Shown one piece after another: positions 8,101 to 14,726 of a stretch of 18,312 bases of DNA. The notes under the pieces are model-generated. The model worked only from the letters and a program-made list of their open reading frames with translations, was not told the origin of the DNA and searched no databases. Within the stretch, counting starts at the first letter, position 1. Each line of letters starts with the position of its first letter. The translations under genes were made by a program, and so were the position numbers. Source of the DNA: Sphingomonadaceae bacterium (lineage in GTDB: Bacteria > Pseudomonadota > Alphaproteobacteria > Sphingomonadales > Sphingomonadaceae). The stretch is taken from contig JACVCM010000063.1 of NCBI GenBank assembly GCA_016742125.1, positions 1 through 18,312 on the forward strand, in the 5' to 3' direction.

Positions 8101-9075
8101 ATGTTAGGAGGTCTCACACTAACCGGACCTTTGCGGCTGGCCTTGCTGGCGCTGGTGTTCATCATCGTTGTGGCGATGGTGATGCTTCTGTCCAATACGC
8201 TGATGCGCCGCGCCGCGACACGGGCGCGGCTGGACGAAGTTCGCGGTGAACAGACGCGGCTTACGGACTCCGCGTCGCTTCGCGGTGACACGCTGTCGAA
8301 AGGCTGGCATCGGCTGACCGAGTTTATCGAGCGGTCGGGCATTTCGCTGGTCGACAGTCAGGGCGAAAGCCTGCGCGCGAAACTGGTCGCGGCCGGCTAT
8401 ACATCGCCGCTCGCGCCCAAGCTTTTTACAGCAATCCGCCTTGGTCTTCTATTTTTGCTGCCGAGCATCCTGGTTGGGTCAATCATATTAGGCGGAAGTG
8501 AGGTTTCGCCGTTCACCCTGTATCTGTTCGGTGTCGCGCTGGCCATATTCGGCCTCTACGCGCCCAACCTGTTTATTACGGCGAAGGCGGACCGTCGCCG
8601 CGAAGCGATCGTCAACGGCTTTCCTGACAGTCTGGACTTGATGCTGGTGTGCGTGGAAGCCGGACTGGGCATGGAGGCCGCGTTTGACCGCGTTGGTCGC
8701 GAGATGCTTCATTCGCACCCGCTGATCGCGCAAATGCTGTCGATCGTCACCCTGGAACTGCGCGCCGGTTCGAGCCGGGAAGAGGCACTGCGCAATATGG
8801 CGAACCGGACGCAGGTGACCGAAATCCGGTCCTTCTCGACGCTGCTGATCCAGTCGGACAAACTGGGGTCGAGCATTGGCGACACATTGCGGGTATATGC
8901 TTCGGAAATGCGCGAAAAACGCAGGATGCGTGCCGAGGAAAAAGCGCACAGGCTTCCTGTTTTGCTATCGGTGCCGCTGGTCGCCTGCATGCTGCCGGTG
9001 ATGATCGGCGTTCTCATGCTGCCGGCGATCATCCGGGTGATACGCGAGCTGGTACCGGCATTGGGTGGAGGATAG
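8101..9075 (+). CDS. tadC: TadC inner-membrane platform protein (T2SSF domain)
   Basis: A 324-residue inner-membrane protein, second half of the Tad platform. The N-terminal helix (about 11-33) precedes a charged cytoplasmic region that includes LRAKLVAAGY (91-100), a hallmark near the start of TadC cores. Helix pairs follow (about 110-131 and 138-160), then the T2SSF domain (about 170-300) with FPDSLDLMLVCVEAGLGMEAA and QSDKLGSSIGDTLRVYA, and a C-terminal helix (about 288-313). It starts one base after tadB. A GGAGG at 9067-9071, inside its last codons, serves tadD. Confidence 0.95.
   Translation: MLGGLTLTGPLRLALLALVFIIVVAMVMLLSNTLMRRAATRARLDEVRGEQTRLTDSASLRGDTLSKGWHRLTEFIERSGISLVDSQGESLRAKLVAAGYTSPLAPKLFTAIRLGLLFLLPSILVGSIILGGSEVSPFTLYLFGVALAIFGLYAPNLFITAKADRRREAIVNGFPDSLDLMLVCVEAGLGMEAAFDRVGREMLHSHPLIAQMLSIVTLELRAGSSREEALRNMANRTQVTEIRSFSTLLIQSDKLGSSIGDTLRVYASEMREKRRMRAEEKAHRLPVLLSVPLVACMLPVMIGVLMLPAIIRVIRELVPALGGG
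9067..9071 (+). promoter_or_regulatory. Ribosome binding site choosing the tadD start
   Basis: GGAGG ends 8 bases before the ATG at 9080. A GTG at 9065 in the same frame would overlap this site and lacks its own, so 9080 is the better start; it also places the lipoprotein signal peptide correctly. Confidence 0.75.
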
Positions 9076-9079
9076 GGAA

Positions 9080-10111
9080 ATGCACGGACGAATAAGGCAA
9101 TGTGCACTTGCAGGCTGTGTGTCGATGGCGGTGGGCGGCTGTGCCATGCACCAGGCGGGTGGACCCGATTATCGGCTATCTGCGTCGGCACCGGCGCAGG
9201 TGGAGGGCGCCTCTATGCTGCAACGGGGCCGCGCGCAGCTTGATGCGGGTCTGGACGCACTGGCGATCGAATCCTTCCGGGCCGAGATCAGGTTCAATCC
9301 CGAAAGTGCCGATGCCTATAATGGGTTGGCCGTTGCCTATGGGCGTATCGGACGCGATGATCTGGCGCAACGTTATTTTGAAACGGCGCTGGCGAAAGAT
9401 CCGTCCAACGAAAAAGTGCAGGCAAATCTGGCTCGGCTTACGGGCAACGCACCGGCTCTGGCCCAATCGGAAAAGGTGGAGCCACTGGAACACAAGGTCC
9501 TCGAGCCCATCTCCGTCACGGCAACAGAGGGGAGCGATGCTGCTGGAGAAATACTGGGAACTTTAGGGGCACCCATAGCAGCAATGGCCGAATTGACCAT
9601 CGTCGAAGCGCCATTGTCAATGCCGCAGACATCGCTCGCGTCCAAGGGTATTCTGTCGACACGCTTTGCCGTTGCACCGGCACAGATTGCAAAACCGATA
9701 CGGCCCGCGCCGCTTCGCGACCGCCCTAACGATCCAAGGCAGGCACCGACGCCTGCGCTTCCTCCGGCAACGCTGGCGACCGACTATCGGCCGGGCGGAG
9801 CGAGGCTCGAACGCGTTTCATTGGGCGAGGTGCGTTTGATTACGAAGGTGGAACGGCCTGTACAGACGGCACAGGCGGCGGCGCAATTCGACTCTTTCGG
9901 AGACCGCCTCGCGACCTGGTTGCCGCAATCCATCGCGGTTGAGCAAGCAGGCAATCGGCATGGCATGATCGAGAGCGCTGTCATCATAGCGGCAGTCGCG
10001 CGGGCGAGGGAAGACCAGATGCATGCCGTTGCTGTCGACATGCCGAGGGTGGATCTGCCCGAATTCGCCTATCTGTTCTTCCAGAATGGAGAAGATGCGG
10101 CGCGCGTCTGA
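9080..10111 (+). CDS. tadD: TadD-like TPR lipoprotein
   Basis: A 343-residue predicted lipoprotein with tetratricopeptide repeats. The signal peptide ends in AVGGC, giving lipidated Cys21. Two TPR-like helix pairs follow at about residues 50-120 (ESFRAEIRFNPESADAYNGLAVAYG and the DDLAQRYFETALAKDPSNEKVQANLARL region), matching the TadD pilotin-like family that helps place the secretin. The C-terminal half (about 130-343) is Pro/Ala-rich with no domain I recognise, making the protein longer than a minimal TadD; residues about 310-335 (MHAVAVDMPRVDLPEFAYLFFQ) look folded. It starts 4 bases after tadC with a good ribosome binding site, and its 3' end overlaps the next TPR gene. Confidence 0.85.
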   Translation: MHGRIRQCALAGCVSMAVGGCAMHQAGGPDYRLSASAPAQVEGASMLQRGRAQLDAGLDALAIESFRAEIRFNPESADAYNGLAVAYGRIGRDDLAQRYFETALAKDPSNEKVQANLARLTGNAPALAQSEKVEPLEHKVLEPISVTATEGSDAAGEILGTLGAPIAAMAELTIVEAPLSMPQTSLASKGILSTRFAVAPAQIAKPIRPAPLRDRPNDPRQAPTPALPPATLATDYRPGGARLERVSLGEVRLITKVERPVQTAQAAAQFDSFGDRLATWLPQSIAVEQAGNRHGMIESAVIIAAVARAREDQMHAVAVDMPRVDLPEFAYLFFQNGEDAARV

Positions 10112-10955
10112 CCATATTGTGAGATACCGAAACCTGGCACTTGCATCCTTACTGCTGGTATCCGCAGCCGCCGAGGCGCAGGATATGTCCGCGTCCGTTC
10201 CCGATCAGCAACTATATCTTCAACAGGCTGATGCGGCTTTGCGTGATGGGCGGTTGACGCAGGCTGCCAACATGATTGCGTGGCTTGAAGAAAATGGCGA
10301 TGCCGTGCCGGGTGACGATATCTCGCTGCTGAAGGCCGAATATGCCATCGCGACGCAGGATACCGAAACGGCGGCTATCGCGCTCGCGGCAGTCCATGAC
10401 GCCGACCGCAACCCGTGTCGCTATCGCATGGCGACGGGCTGGTTGGCGGCAAATGGCGACCGTGTCGATGAAGCAATCGTTGCATTTGCCGAGGCATCGA
10501 AAAATTGCCCTGACGATGCCGGGATATGGAATCTTCTGGGGCTCGCTTTTGTCCGGAAGGGCGAGGCCGCGGCGGCGGGGGAAGCATTTCGCCGGGCGAT
10601 GGTGCTGGCTCCGGATGAGCCCGAAATCCTCAACAACCACGCGGTGTCCCTTTTACAACAAGGTGAGGCGGAGCGCGCCTATATCCAGCTCGAAAAGGCG
10701 TTTGCCAGTTCTTCGGACAACGACGTCATAAAAGGCAATCTCGATTTTGTCGGCGGCATGATAGGACGCACTCCGCAGCGCCGGTTGCGGGAAAGCGACG
10801 CCATGTGGAGTGCGCGTCTGGTCAACATGGCAAAAGGGGCAAAGGCTGCATCCGACAGGCCGCGAGCCGACGCTTTGTTTTCTCAGGCTTTGCTGACGCT
10901 TGATCGTTTCGATCCTGAAGTCTGGGCCGAAATTGTCTCTTCGAAGGAAAACTGA
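10086..10955 (+). CDS. Exported TPR protein of the Tad locus
   Basis: Up to 289 residues with an N-terminal hydrophobic segment LALASLLLVSAAAEAQ that looks like a Sec signal peptide, so a periplasmic protein is likely. Several TPR-like helix pairs span about residues 40-250; the clearest reads IWNLLGLAFVRKGEAAAAG, FRRAMVLAPDEPEILNNHAV, then LLQQGEAERAYIQLEKAF. Such a second TPR protein often follows tadD in alphaproteobacterial Tad loci; no precise function is known to me. The start is uncertain: ATG 10086, ATG 10095 and GTG 10119 all keep the signal peptide and none has a well-spaced ribosome binding site. The first two overlap tadD by 26 or 17 bases, which would allow coupled translation. 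It is followed by cpaA after 5 bases. Confidence 0.82.
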   Translation: MEKMRRASDHIVRYRNLALASLLLVSAAAEAQDMSASVPDQQLYLQQADAALRDGRLTQAANMIAWLEENGDAVPGDDISLLKAEYAIATQDTETAAIALAAVHDADRNPCRYRMATGWLAANGDRVDEAIVAFAEASKNCPDDAGIWNLLGLAFVRKGEAAAAGEAFRRAMVLAPDEPEILNNHAVSLLQQGEAERAYIQLEKAFASSSDNDVIKGNLDFVGGMIGRTPQRRLRESDAMWSARLVNMAKGAKAASDRPRADALFSQALLTLDRFDPEVWAEIVSSKEN

Positions 10956-10960
10956 GTTCG

Positions 10961-11443
10961 ATGGAAGCGAAATATATCGTCATCGGCATCTGGGCACTGA
11001 CACTGCTGGCTGCGGCTGCGTCCGATTTGCGCTCCTTTCGTATCCCCAATATCCTTCCTGTCATTTTGATGCTGCTGTTCGGCGCTGTCCACGGACTTGC
11101 CGGATTTCCGGTCCCGCTCTGGGAAAACCTGGTTCATTTCGCCGCAGCATTAGTCGTCGGCATGGGCTTGTTCGGTAAGGGTTGGGTCGGGGGAGGCGAC
11201 GCAAAGCTCTATGCCGCGGCAGCGCTGTGGTTTGACTGGGAGGGCGCGATAAAGTTGCTGTTCATGACAACCAGCGCGGGATTGATACTGGCAATCGCCT
11301 TTATCGCGGCGCGAATGATGGGTTTGCGCAAAAATGTCCCGAAAGAGGATCGCCGTATTCCTTATGGTGTGGCAATAGCGGCAGGTGCCATTTTCGCCGC
11401 AGCTTGGCAGGGCGGGGACCGGCTGTTTCCGGCCTTTAGTTGA
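10961..11443 (+). CDS. cpaA: CpaA/TadV prepilin peptidase
   Basis: A 160-residue A24-family aspartyl prepilin peptidase that trims the leader from Flp pilin and TadE-type pseudopilins in the inner membrane. The two catalytic aspartates are visible: Asp22 in SDLRSFRIPN and Asp80 in GGGDAKL, each next to a hydrophobic helix. There are about five to six membrane segments (about 5-21, 31-48, 57-72, 82-92, 98-117, 134-149), and IPYGVAIAAG (133-142) matches the conserved end of CpaA. No N-methylation domain is present, as usual for CpaA. AAGGA at 10944-10948 may be the ribosome binding site. In many Tad loci this gene sits near flp at the 5' end; here it closes the operon. Its stop overlaps the convergent response-regulator gene by 8 bases. 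Confidence 0.95.
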   Translation: MEAKYIVIGIWALTLLAAAASDLRSFRIPNILPVILMLLFGAVHGLAGFPVPLWENLVHFAAALVVGMGLFGKGWVGGGDAKLYAAAALWFDWEGAIKLLFMTTSAGLILAIAFIAARMMGLRKNVPKEDRRIPYGVAIAAGAIFAAAWQGGDRLFPAFS

Positions 11444-12089
11444 TAGTTGGGTCTTGCTTCCCCGACCGCATTCCCTCTCGATTGACGATCAGTTCGGCGC
11501 GGGAAGCGACACCAAGCTTGCGGTAAATGCTGTTGAGATGGATTTTGACTGTTCCTTCAGTCAAATCGCACCGGTCGGCAATTTGCCGGTTACGAAGTCC
11601 CAGGCACACCAGATCGACAATTTCCCTTTCGCGCTTGGTGAGGAGGTCGTCAGACCGCACAGTGCCTGTGGGCCTTTCGATGGAATATTGAAGTGCGGGT
11701 TCTGTGACGCCGCTTTCAAACCATTTTCCTCCTGCCAGGACGGTGTTGATACCCTCTATGATGACATCGGGATCGCTGTCTTTCAGGGCAATCCCCTTGA
11801 TGCCGAGACGCATCGCCTCGATCGTTTGTTCCGGGTCGATATGTACGGTCAGGAACATCGCGGGGACATTCGGATAATGCAACCGGAGGTAGCGCAGAAC
11901 GCGCAATCCCCCGCCGCCGTGCATCGTTACATCCAGCATCGCGAGGTCAGGCCTGGCGATATCGATCTTGGTAATTGCCTCGTCGACCGACAGTGCAGTG
12001 TCTACCGCGAATTCCTTGGTGTCGCCCAGATACTGGCTGAACCCATGAAGAAAAAAGGGATGATCGTCGACAACCAGAATATTACGCAT
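11436..12089 (-). CDS. NarL/LuxR-family response regulator
   Basis: A 217-residue two-component response regulator. The receiver domain (1-120) has the acidic pair Asp8-Asp9, phosphoacceptor Asp53 in MLDVTMHGGG, Thr81 and Lys103, so the phosphorylation site is complete. The C-terminal LuxR/NarL helix-turn-helix (about 148-206) reads LTKREREIVDLVCLGLRNRQIADRC and then EGTVKIHLNSIYRKLGVASR, a standard DNA-binding layout. The start MRNILVVDDHP at 12089 is preferred because a longer frame upstream would overlap the kinase gene and has no domain content. It overlaps the kinase stop by 8 bases (12082-12089), so the pair is translationally coupled. Its 3' end overlaps cpaA on the other strand by 8 bases (11436-11443). 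Targets are unknown; the flanking pilus and adhesin genes are candidates. Confidence 0.93.
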   Translation of the reverse strand: MRNILVVDDHPFFLHGFSQYLGDTKEFAVDTALSVDEAITKIDIARPDLAMLDVTMHGGGGLRVLRYLRLHYPNVPAMFLTVHIDPEQTIEAMRLGIKGIALKDSDPDVIIEGINTVLAGGKWFESGVTEPALQYSIERPTGTVRSDDLLTKREREIVDLVCLGLRNRQIADRCDLTEGTVKIHLNSIYRKLGVASRAELIVNREGMRSGKQDPTIN

Positions 12090-13794
12090 CGTCCACCTGT
12101 TGCATGGGAATCCGGATCGACAAGAGCGTCCCTTTTCCCAGCCCCTCTGCATATGCCTCGCCATTCACGAGTCTCAAGCGATCGCGTAGCGAAGCAGATT
12201 TCAATGTTAACGCAGGTTTTTCAAATCCCTGTTCTCCCTCAGACAGCGGATTCAAGTCCGTCACCGCCATCATGAGCGCATCTTGCTTGAGTGACAACGA
12301 TACTGTCAAGGACTTGCTACCCGAATGTCGAACCGCATTGGCGATAACTTCGCGCAACAGATGCTCGATGTTGAACGACGACTCCGCATCGACCGGGATA
12401 GCCGGTTCATCCGAACTCAGGCCGACATCTATGCCCCATTGCAGGGAAATACTGCGTGCGGAAATGTCCAGTTGGGAAACGAGGTTGACCGTATGGTCGG
12501 CATTTTCGCTGTTTTCCAGAAAACCGCGCAGCCGGGATTGTTCCAGCGTTACGATATCCACTGTCTTTCGTATCTCGAGCTCGATTGGTGTTTTAGAGAC
12601 ATCCTTGCGCTTGGCGATAAGGAGCAGGCGCATCCTTAGCGCAGCGAGCGATTGCAGAACCCCATCGTGCAGATCGCGCCGGGCGACGTCATGCGCGTCG
12701 GCAATGAAGTTGCGCTCCGCGGTCGCAATGCGGCTCAGGAAATCGGTCATCTCGATGACGTGGCATCCGATATGGTAACCTTCGGCTATCTTGACCGCGT
12801 CGATCGGTCTGTCGATTGCACATATGACTCCGCCATGTGACCTGTCGATCTGCATAGGCTGCACGAGCGCAGCGGAGATATTTGCGCGGTGCAGCACGCG
12901 GGCAATGCGGAGTTCAGGATCACCGAATGGGCGGAAGTGTCGTGTGCCGGGATCGATGACCTGGTTCAACTCGCAATCGAGCAGGCTGCATCCGGGCGGC
13001 ATGTTGCGCAGCCCTGCCATCAACTCATCACGATCCTTGTCCTTTTGCCAATCCGCCAGATGGTGGTGAAAATACCGGCCGGATGCATTTTGGAGAGGGG
13101 CAGCCATCAGACACGCCGCCCGGTCGGGCGCAAACAAGGATGCCATCGCGTCCACCCAGATTTGAAGATCGAAGTCGAACGAGCGTTCGAGCGACAGCAT
13201 CCTGAGCGACGAAAAGTCGTTGCTGAACTTTTCCAGCAGATAGCGTCGGTTCGCCCACAATATCAGGGAAAAGACCGCCGTGACCTGAAGCGCTGCGGTA
13301 ATCAGTTCCGATGCGCCGGATCTGGCGACCCCCGCTTTGGGTGCAATGTGGGATAGTAACAGCAACGCATCACGAAGCAGCAATCCCATCGGCACGATGG
13401 TGAACGACGCGAGAATGAGTTTCCGACCGATACGCAGGCCCATGGCGAAAACGACCACGCATAGTGCAAATGCGATAGTGGCGCCTTCCTCGCCACGCAA
13501 AAGCGCAATTGAGCCGATGGCGAGAAGGGCATCCCCCAAAACGACCAGATGGCATGTCCGCAGCTGCAGCGGCTGTCCCGCCAATGCACCGGCCGAAGTT
13601 GCTGCCGTCCAGCCCAGCCAGGCGTAGAGTAACAATTGCAGAATCCCAAAATATGCGGAGGCTTTTTCCGACTGTGGCAGGCTCCAAAATACAAGTGCAC
13701 ACATCAGCAGGCGACCAAGGGGCATCATCCAGAACAGGATGCGGCCAGCCGTCGTGCTGAGCCATCGTCCCAAACTTTTGTCAGTCGTGCTCAA
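12082..13794 (-). CDS. Membrane sensor histidine kinase, HisKA_3 type
   Basis: A 570-residue sensor kinase paired with the adjacent NarL-type regulator. About six transmembrane helices fill residues 18-181. A cytoplasmic GAF-like region of uncertain identity follows (about 205-350). The HisKA_3 dimerisation box ARRDLHDGVLQSLAALRMRL (371-390) has phospho-acceptor His376, and the ATPase domain has the N box HLLREVIANAVRHSGS (478-492). The ATP-lid motifs are poor: where DxGxG is expected there is TDLNPLSEG (512-520), and the GxGL motif is not seen, although GLGKGTLLSI (551-560) keeps the last Gly-rich strand. The start is TTG at 13794 with AAGGA five bases upstream; no closer ATG has a ribosome binding site (the next Met codons are 23 and 24). 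Signal sensed is unknown. Confidence 0.9.
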   Translation of the reverse strand: MSTTDKSLGRWLSTTAGRILFWMMPLGRLLMCALVFWSLPQSEKASAYFGILQLLLYAWLGWTAATSAGALAGQPLQLRTCHLVVLGDALLAIGSIALLRGEEGATIAFALCVVVFAMGLRIGRKLILASFTIVPMGLLLRDALLLLSHIAPKAGVARSGASELITAALQVTAVFSLILWANRRYLLEKFSNDFSSLRMLSLERSFDFDLQIWVDAMASLFAPDRAACLMAAPLQNASGRYFHHHLADWQKDKDRDELMAGLRNMPPGCSLLDCELNQVIDPGTRHFRPFGDPELRIARVLHRANISAALVQPMQIDRSHGGVICAIDRPIDAVKIAEGYHIGCHVIEMTDFLSRIATAERNFIADAHDVARRDLHDGVLQSLAALRMRLLLIAKRKDVSKTPIELEIRKTVDIVTLEQSRLRGFLENSENADHTVNLVSQLDISARSISLQWGIDVGLSSDEPAIPVDAESSFNIEHLLREVIANAVRHSGSKSLTVSLSLKQDALMMAVTDLNPLSEGEQGFEKPALTLKSASLRDRLRLVNGEAYAEGLGKGTLLSIRIPMQQVDDA

Positions 13795-13799
13795 GGCCG

Positions 13800-13804
13800 T
13801 CCTT
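13800..13804 (-). promoter_or_regulatory. Ribosome binding site supporting the TTG start of the kinase
   Basis: On the minus strand AAGGA lies 5 bases before TTG at 13794-13792. The first in-frame ATGs (13728 and 13725) follow coding sequence for hydrophobic residues and have no such site. Confidence 0.6.
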
Positions 13805-13866
13805 ACATATATCTAACGACATAAATCTATAGTTATACAATTGAATTATATTGGTAAATTTTCGTT
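13800..13866. promoter_or_regulatory. A+T-rich block, probable promoter for the kinase gene
   Basis: This is the only strongly A+T-rich stretch in an otherwise G+C-rich window. On the minus strand it offers TATAAT and TATAAC-like hexamers 30-60 bases upstream of the TTG start; on the plus strand it could act as an upstream element for the adhesin promoter. No hexamer pair has convincing spacing, so the exact start site is unresolved. Confidence 0.45.
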
Positions 13867-13922
13867 AAGAACCTTGCGAATCGGTTGCGGATGGTGGTTA
13901 CTGAAGCGGTAACGAATCGGTT
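13861..13922. repeat. Cluster of overlapping direct and inverted repeats, candidate operator
   Basis: CGAATCGGTT occurs twice in direct orientation at 13877-13886 and 13913-13922, 36 bases apart. TTCGTTA (13861-13867) pairs with TAACGAA (13910-13916), and GTTAC (13897-13901) pairs with GTAAC (13909-13913). Such nested symmetry upstream of an adhesin gene and next to a NarL-type regulator gene suggests protein binding sites. A binding protein is not identified. Confidence 0.45.
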
Positions 13923-13963
13923 TTCACCATTCTAGGGTCGCCCACTGGAATGGCAAACCTGAC

Positions 13964-13981
13964 CACCTGATGATTCAGGTG
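13964..13981. repeat. Perfect 7-bp inverted repeat (hairpin or palindromic operator)
   Basis: CACCTGA and TCAGGTG are separated by the 4 bases TGAT, and two further pairs (GA with TC) follow beyond a single unpaired C on the 5' side. There is no U-run after it on either strand, so an intrinsic terminator is unlikely. It could be a dyad operator or a hairpin in the adhesin leader RNA. Confidence 0.5.
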
Positions 13982-14012
13982 TCAGCTTTGCGCATGAGGG
14001 ATCAGGGGGACC

Positions 14013-14156
14013 ATGGTGAAGGTTAACAGTCTGCTTTCAGGCACAGCCTATGCGGTCGGAGCATGCGTTCCGCACTGCCTTCAATGTGCGCGCAATTCCC
14101 AACAACCCATATTTTTCGCTCGGGTCTCTCAAGCCCCGGCTCTTCATTTTGCATAG
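14013..14156 (+). CDS. Possible 47-residue leader peptide upstream of the adhesin
   Basis: An ATG at 14013 is preceded by AGGGGGA (14004-14010) and opens a 47-codon frame that ends in TAG at 14154-14156, 9 bases before the adhesin ATG and in the same reading frame. The product starts MVKVNSLLSGTAYAVGAC and contains three Cys, while the adhesin has none. I do not recognise it. It may be a translated leader, a remnant, or chance. The ribosome-binding sequence lies only 2 bases from the ATG, which is closer than usual. Confidence 0.25.
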   Translation: MVKVNSLLSGTAYAVGACVPHCLQCARNSQQPIFFARVSQAPALHFA

Positions 14157-14165
14157 GAACGCAAC

Positions 14166-14726
14166 ATGGATTTCAAGAACAGCGACATCGTAACCGGCCC
14201 GGCCATCGTCGATCTTGGCAGCGCAGATGCAGCGGCCTCTCTGGAAGCTGCTGCCACTCTTGCAGTGGCCATGCAGGCAGGCAACATCCTTCCGCTGACG
14301 GCGGACGGACAGTTGGTGCTTCCTGTCGGTGTGGGGCTCGATGACATCAAGGTTGTTGGGCGCGATCTGGTCATCCAGATGCCGGACGGCACGCAGATGA
14401 TCGTACCGGATGGTGCGGTGTTCGTTCCGCAAATCGTTGTCGATGGGGTGGCCGTTCCTCCGCTCAACATCGCTGCGTTGCTTATTGGTCAAGAACCTGT
14501 TCCTGAGGCTGGGCGTCCGCAAAGCTCGGGCGGCAACTTTGCAGATGCCGTCGGTGATATTGGCGACCCCTTCGGACTCGGCGACCTGTTGCCGCCAACG
14601 GCGCTTGCGTTTCCCGAACCGGAAGAACGGGAAATCGTGCCCGATCTTGTCGATGAAGAGCCGACCACAATCATCATCACACCCGATCAGCCCGCCGGTT
14701 CGGTTAACGCCACTGCTTCGGTGCAG
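14166..14726 (+). other. N-terminal non-repeat region of the adhesin
   Basis: Residues 1-187. About residues 30-100 are beta-rich and include DIKVVGRDLVIQMPDGTQM followed by IVPDGAVFVPQIVVDGVAVP. A Pro/Asp/Glu-rich linker follows (about 135-187). In LapA/BapA-type adhesins the N-terminus can hold the protein in its secretion channel, but I see no clear TAAG-type LapG cleavage motif here, so retention is unproven. Confidence 0.6.

Larger units (their letters stand above)
13795..14165. promoter_or_regulatory. Divergent intergenic regulatory region between kinase and adhesin
   Basis: About 370 bases lie between the minus-strand kinase start and the plus-strand adhesin start. The region must carry the adhesin promoter and probably that of the kinase-regulator pair. 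It contains an A+T-rich block (13800-13866), a cluster of overlapping direct and inverted repeats (13861-13922), a hairpin (13964-13981) and a possible small ORF (14013-14156), each listed separately. I could not place a -35/-10 pair with confidence. Confidence 0.7.

Noticed and set aside
11385..12275. Plus-strand frame of 296 codons across the response-regulator gene
   Set aside because: It lies antisense to a complete receiver-HTH protein with all key residues, and its own translation shows no recognisable domain.
13964..13981. Hairpin as an intrinsic terminator
   Set aside because: No run of T follows on either strand, and it lies between divergent genes, where no transcript needs to end.
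14166..14726. LapG-type cleavage site in the adhesin N-terminus
   Set aside because: No TAAG-like motif is evident; Ala-rich segments alone are not enough.
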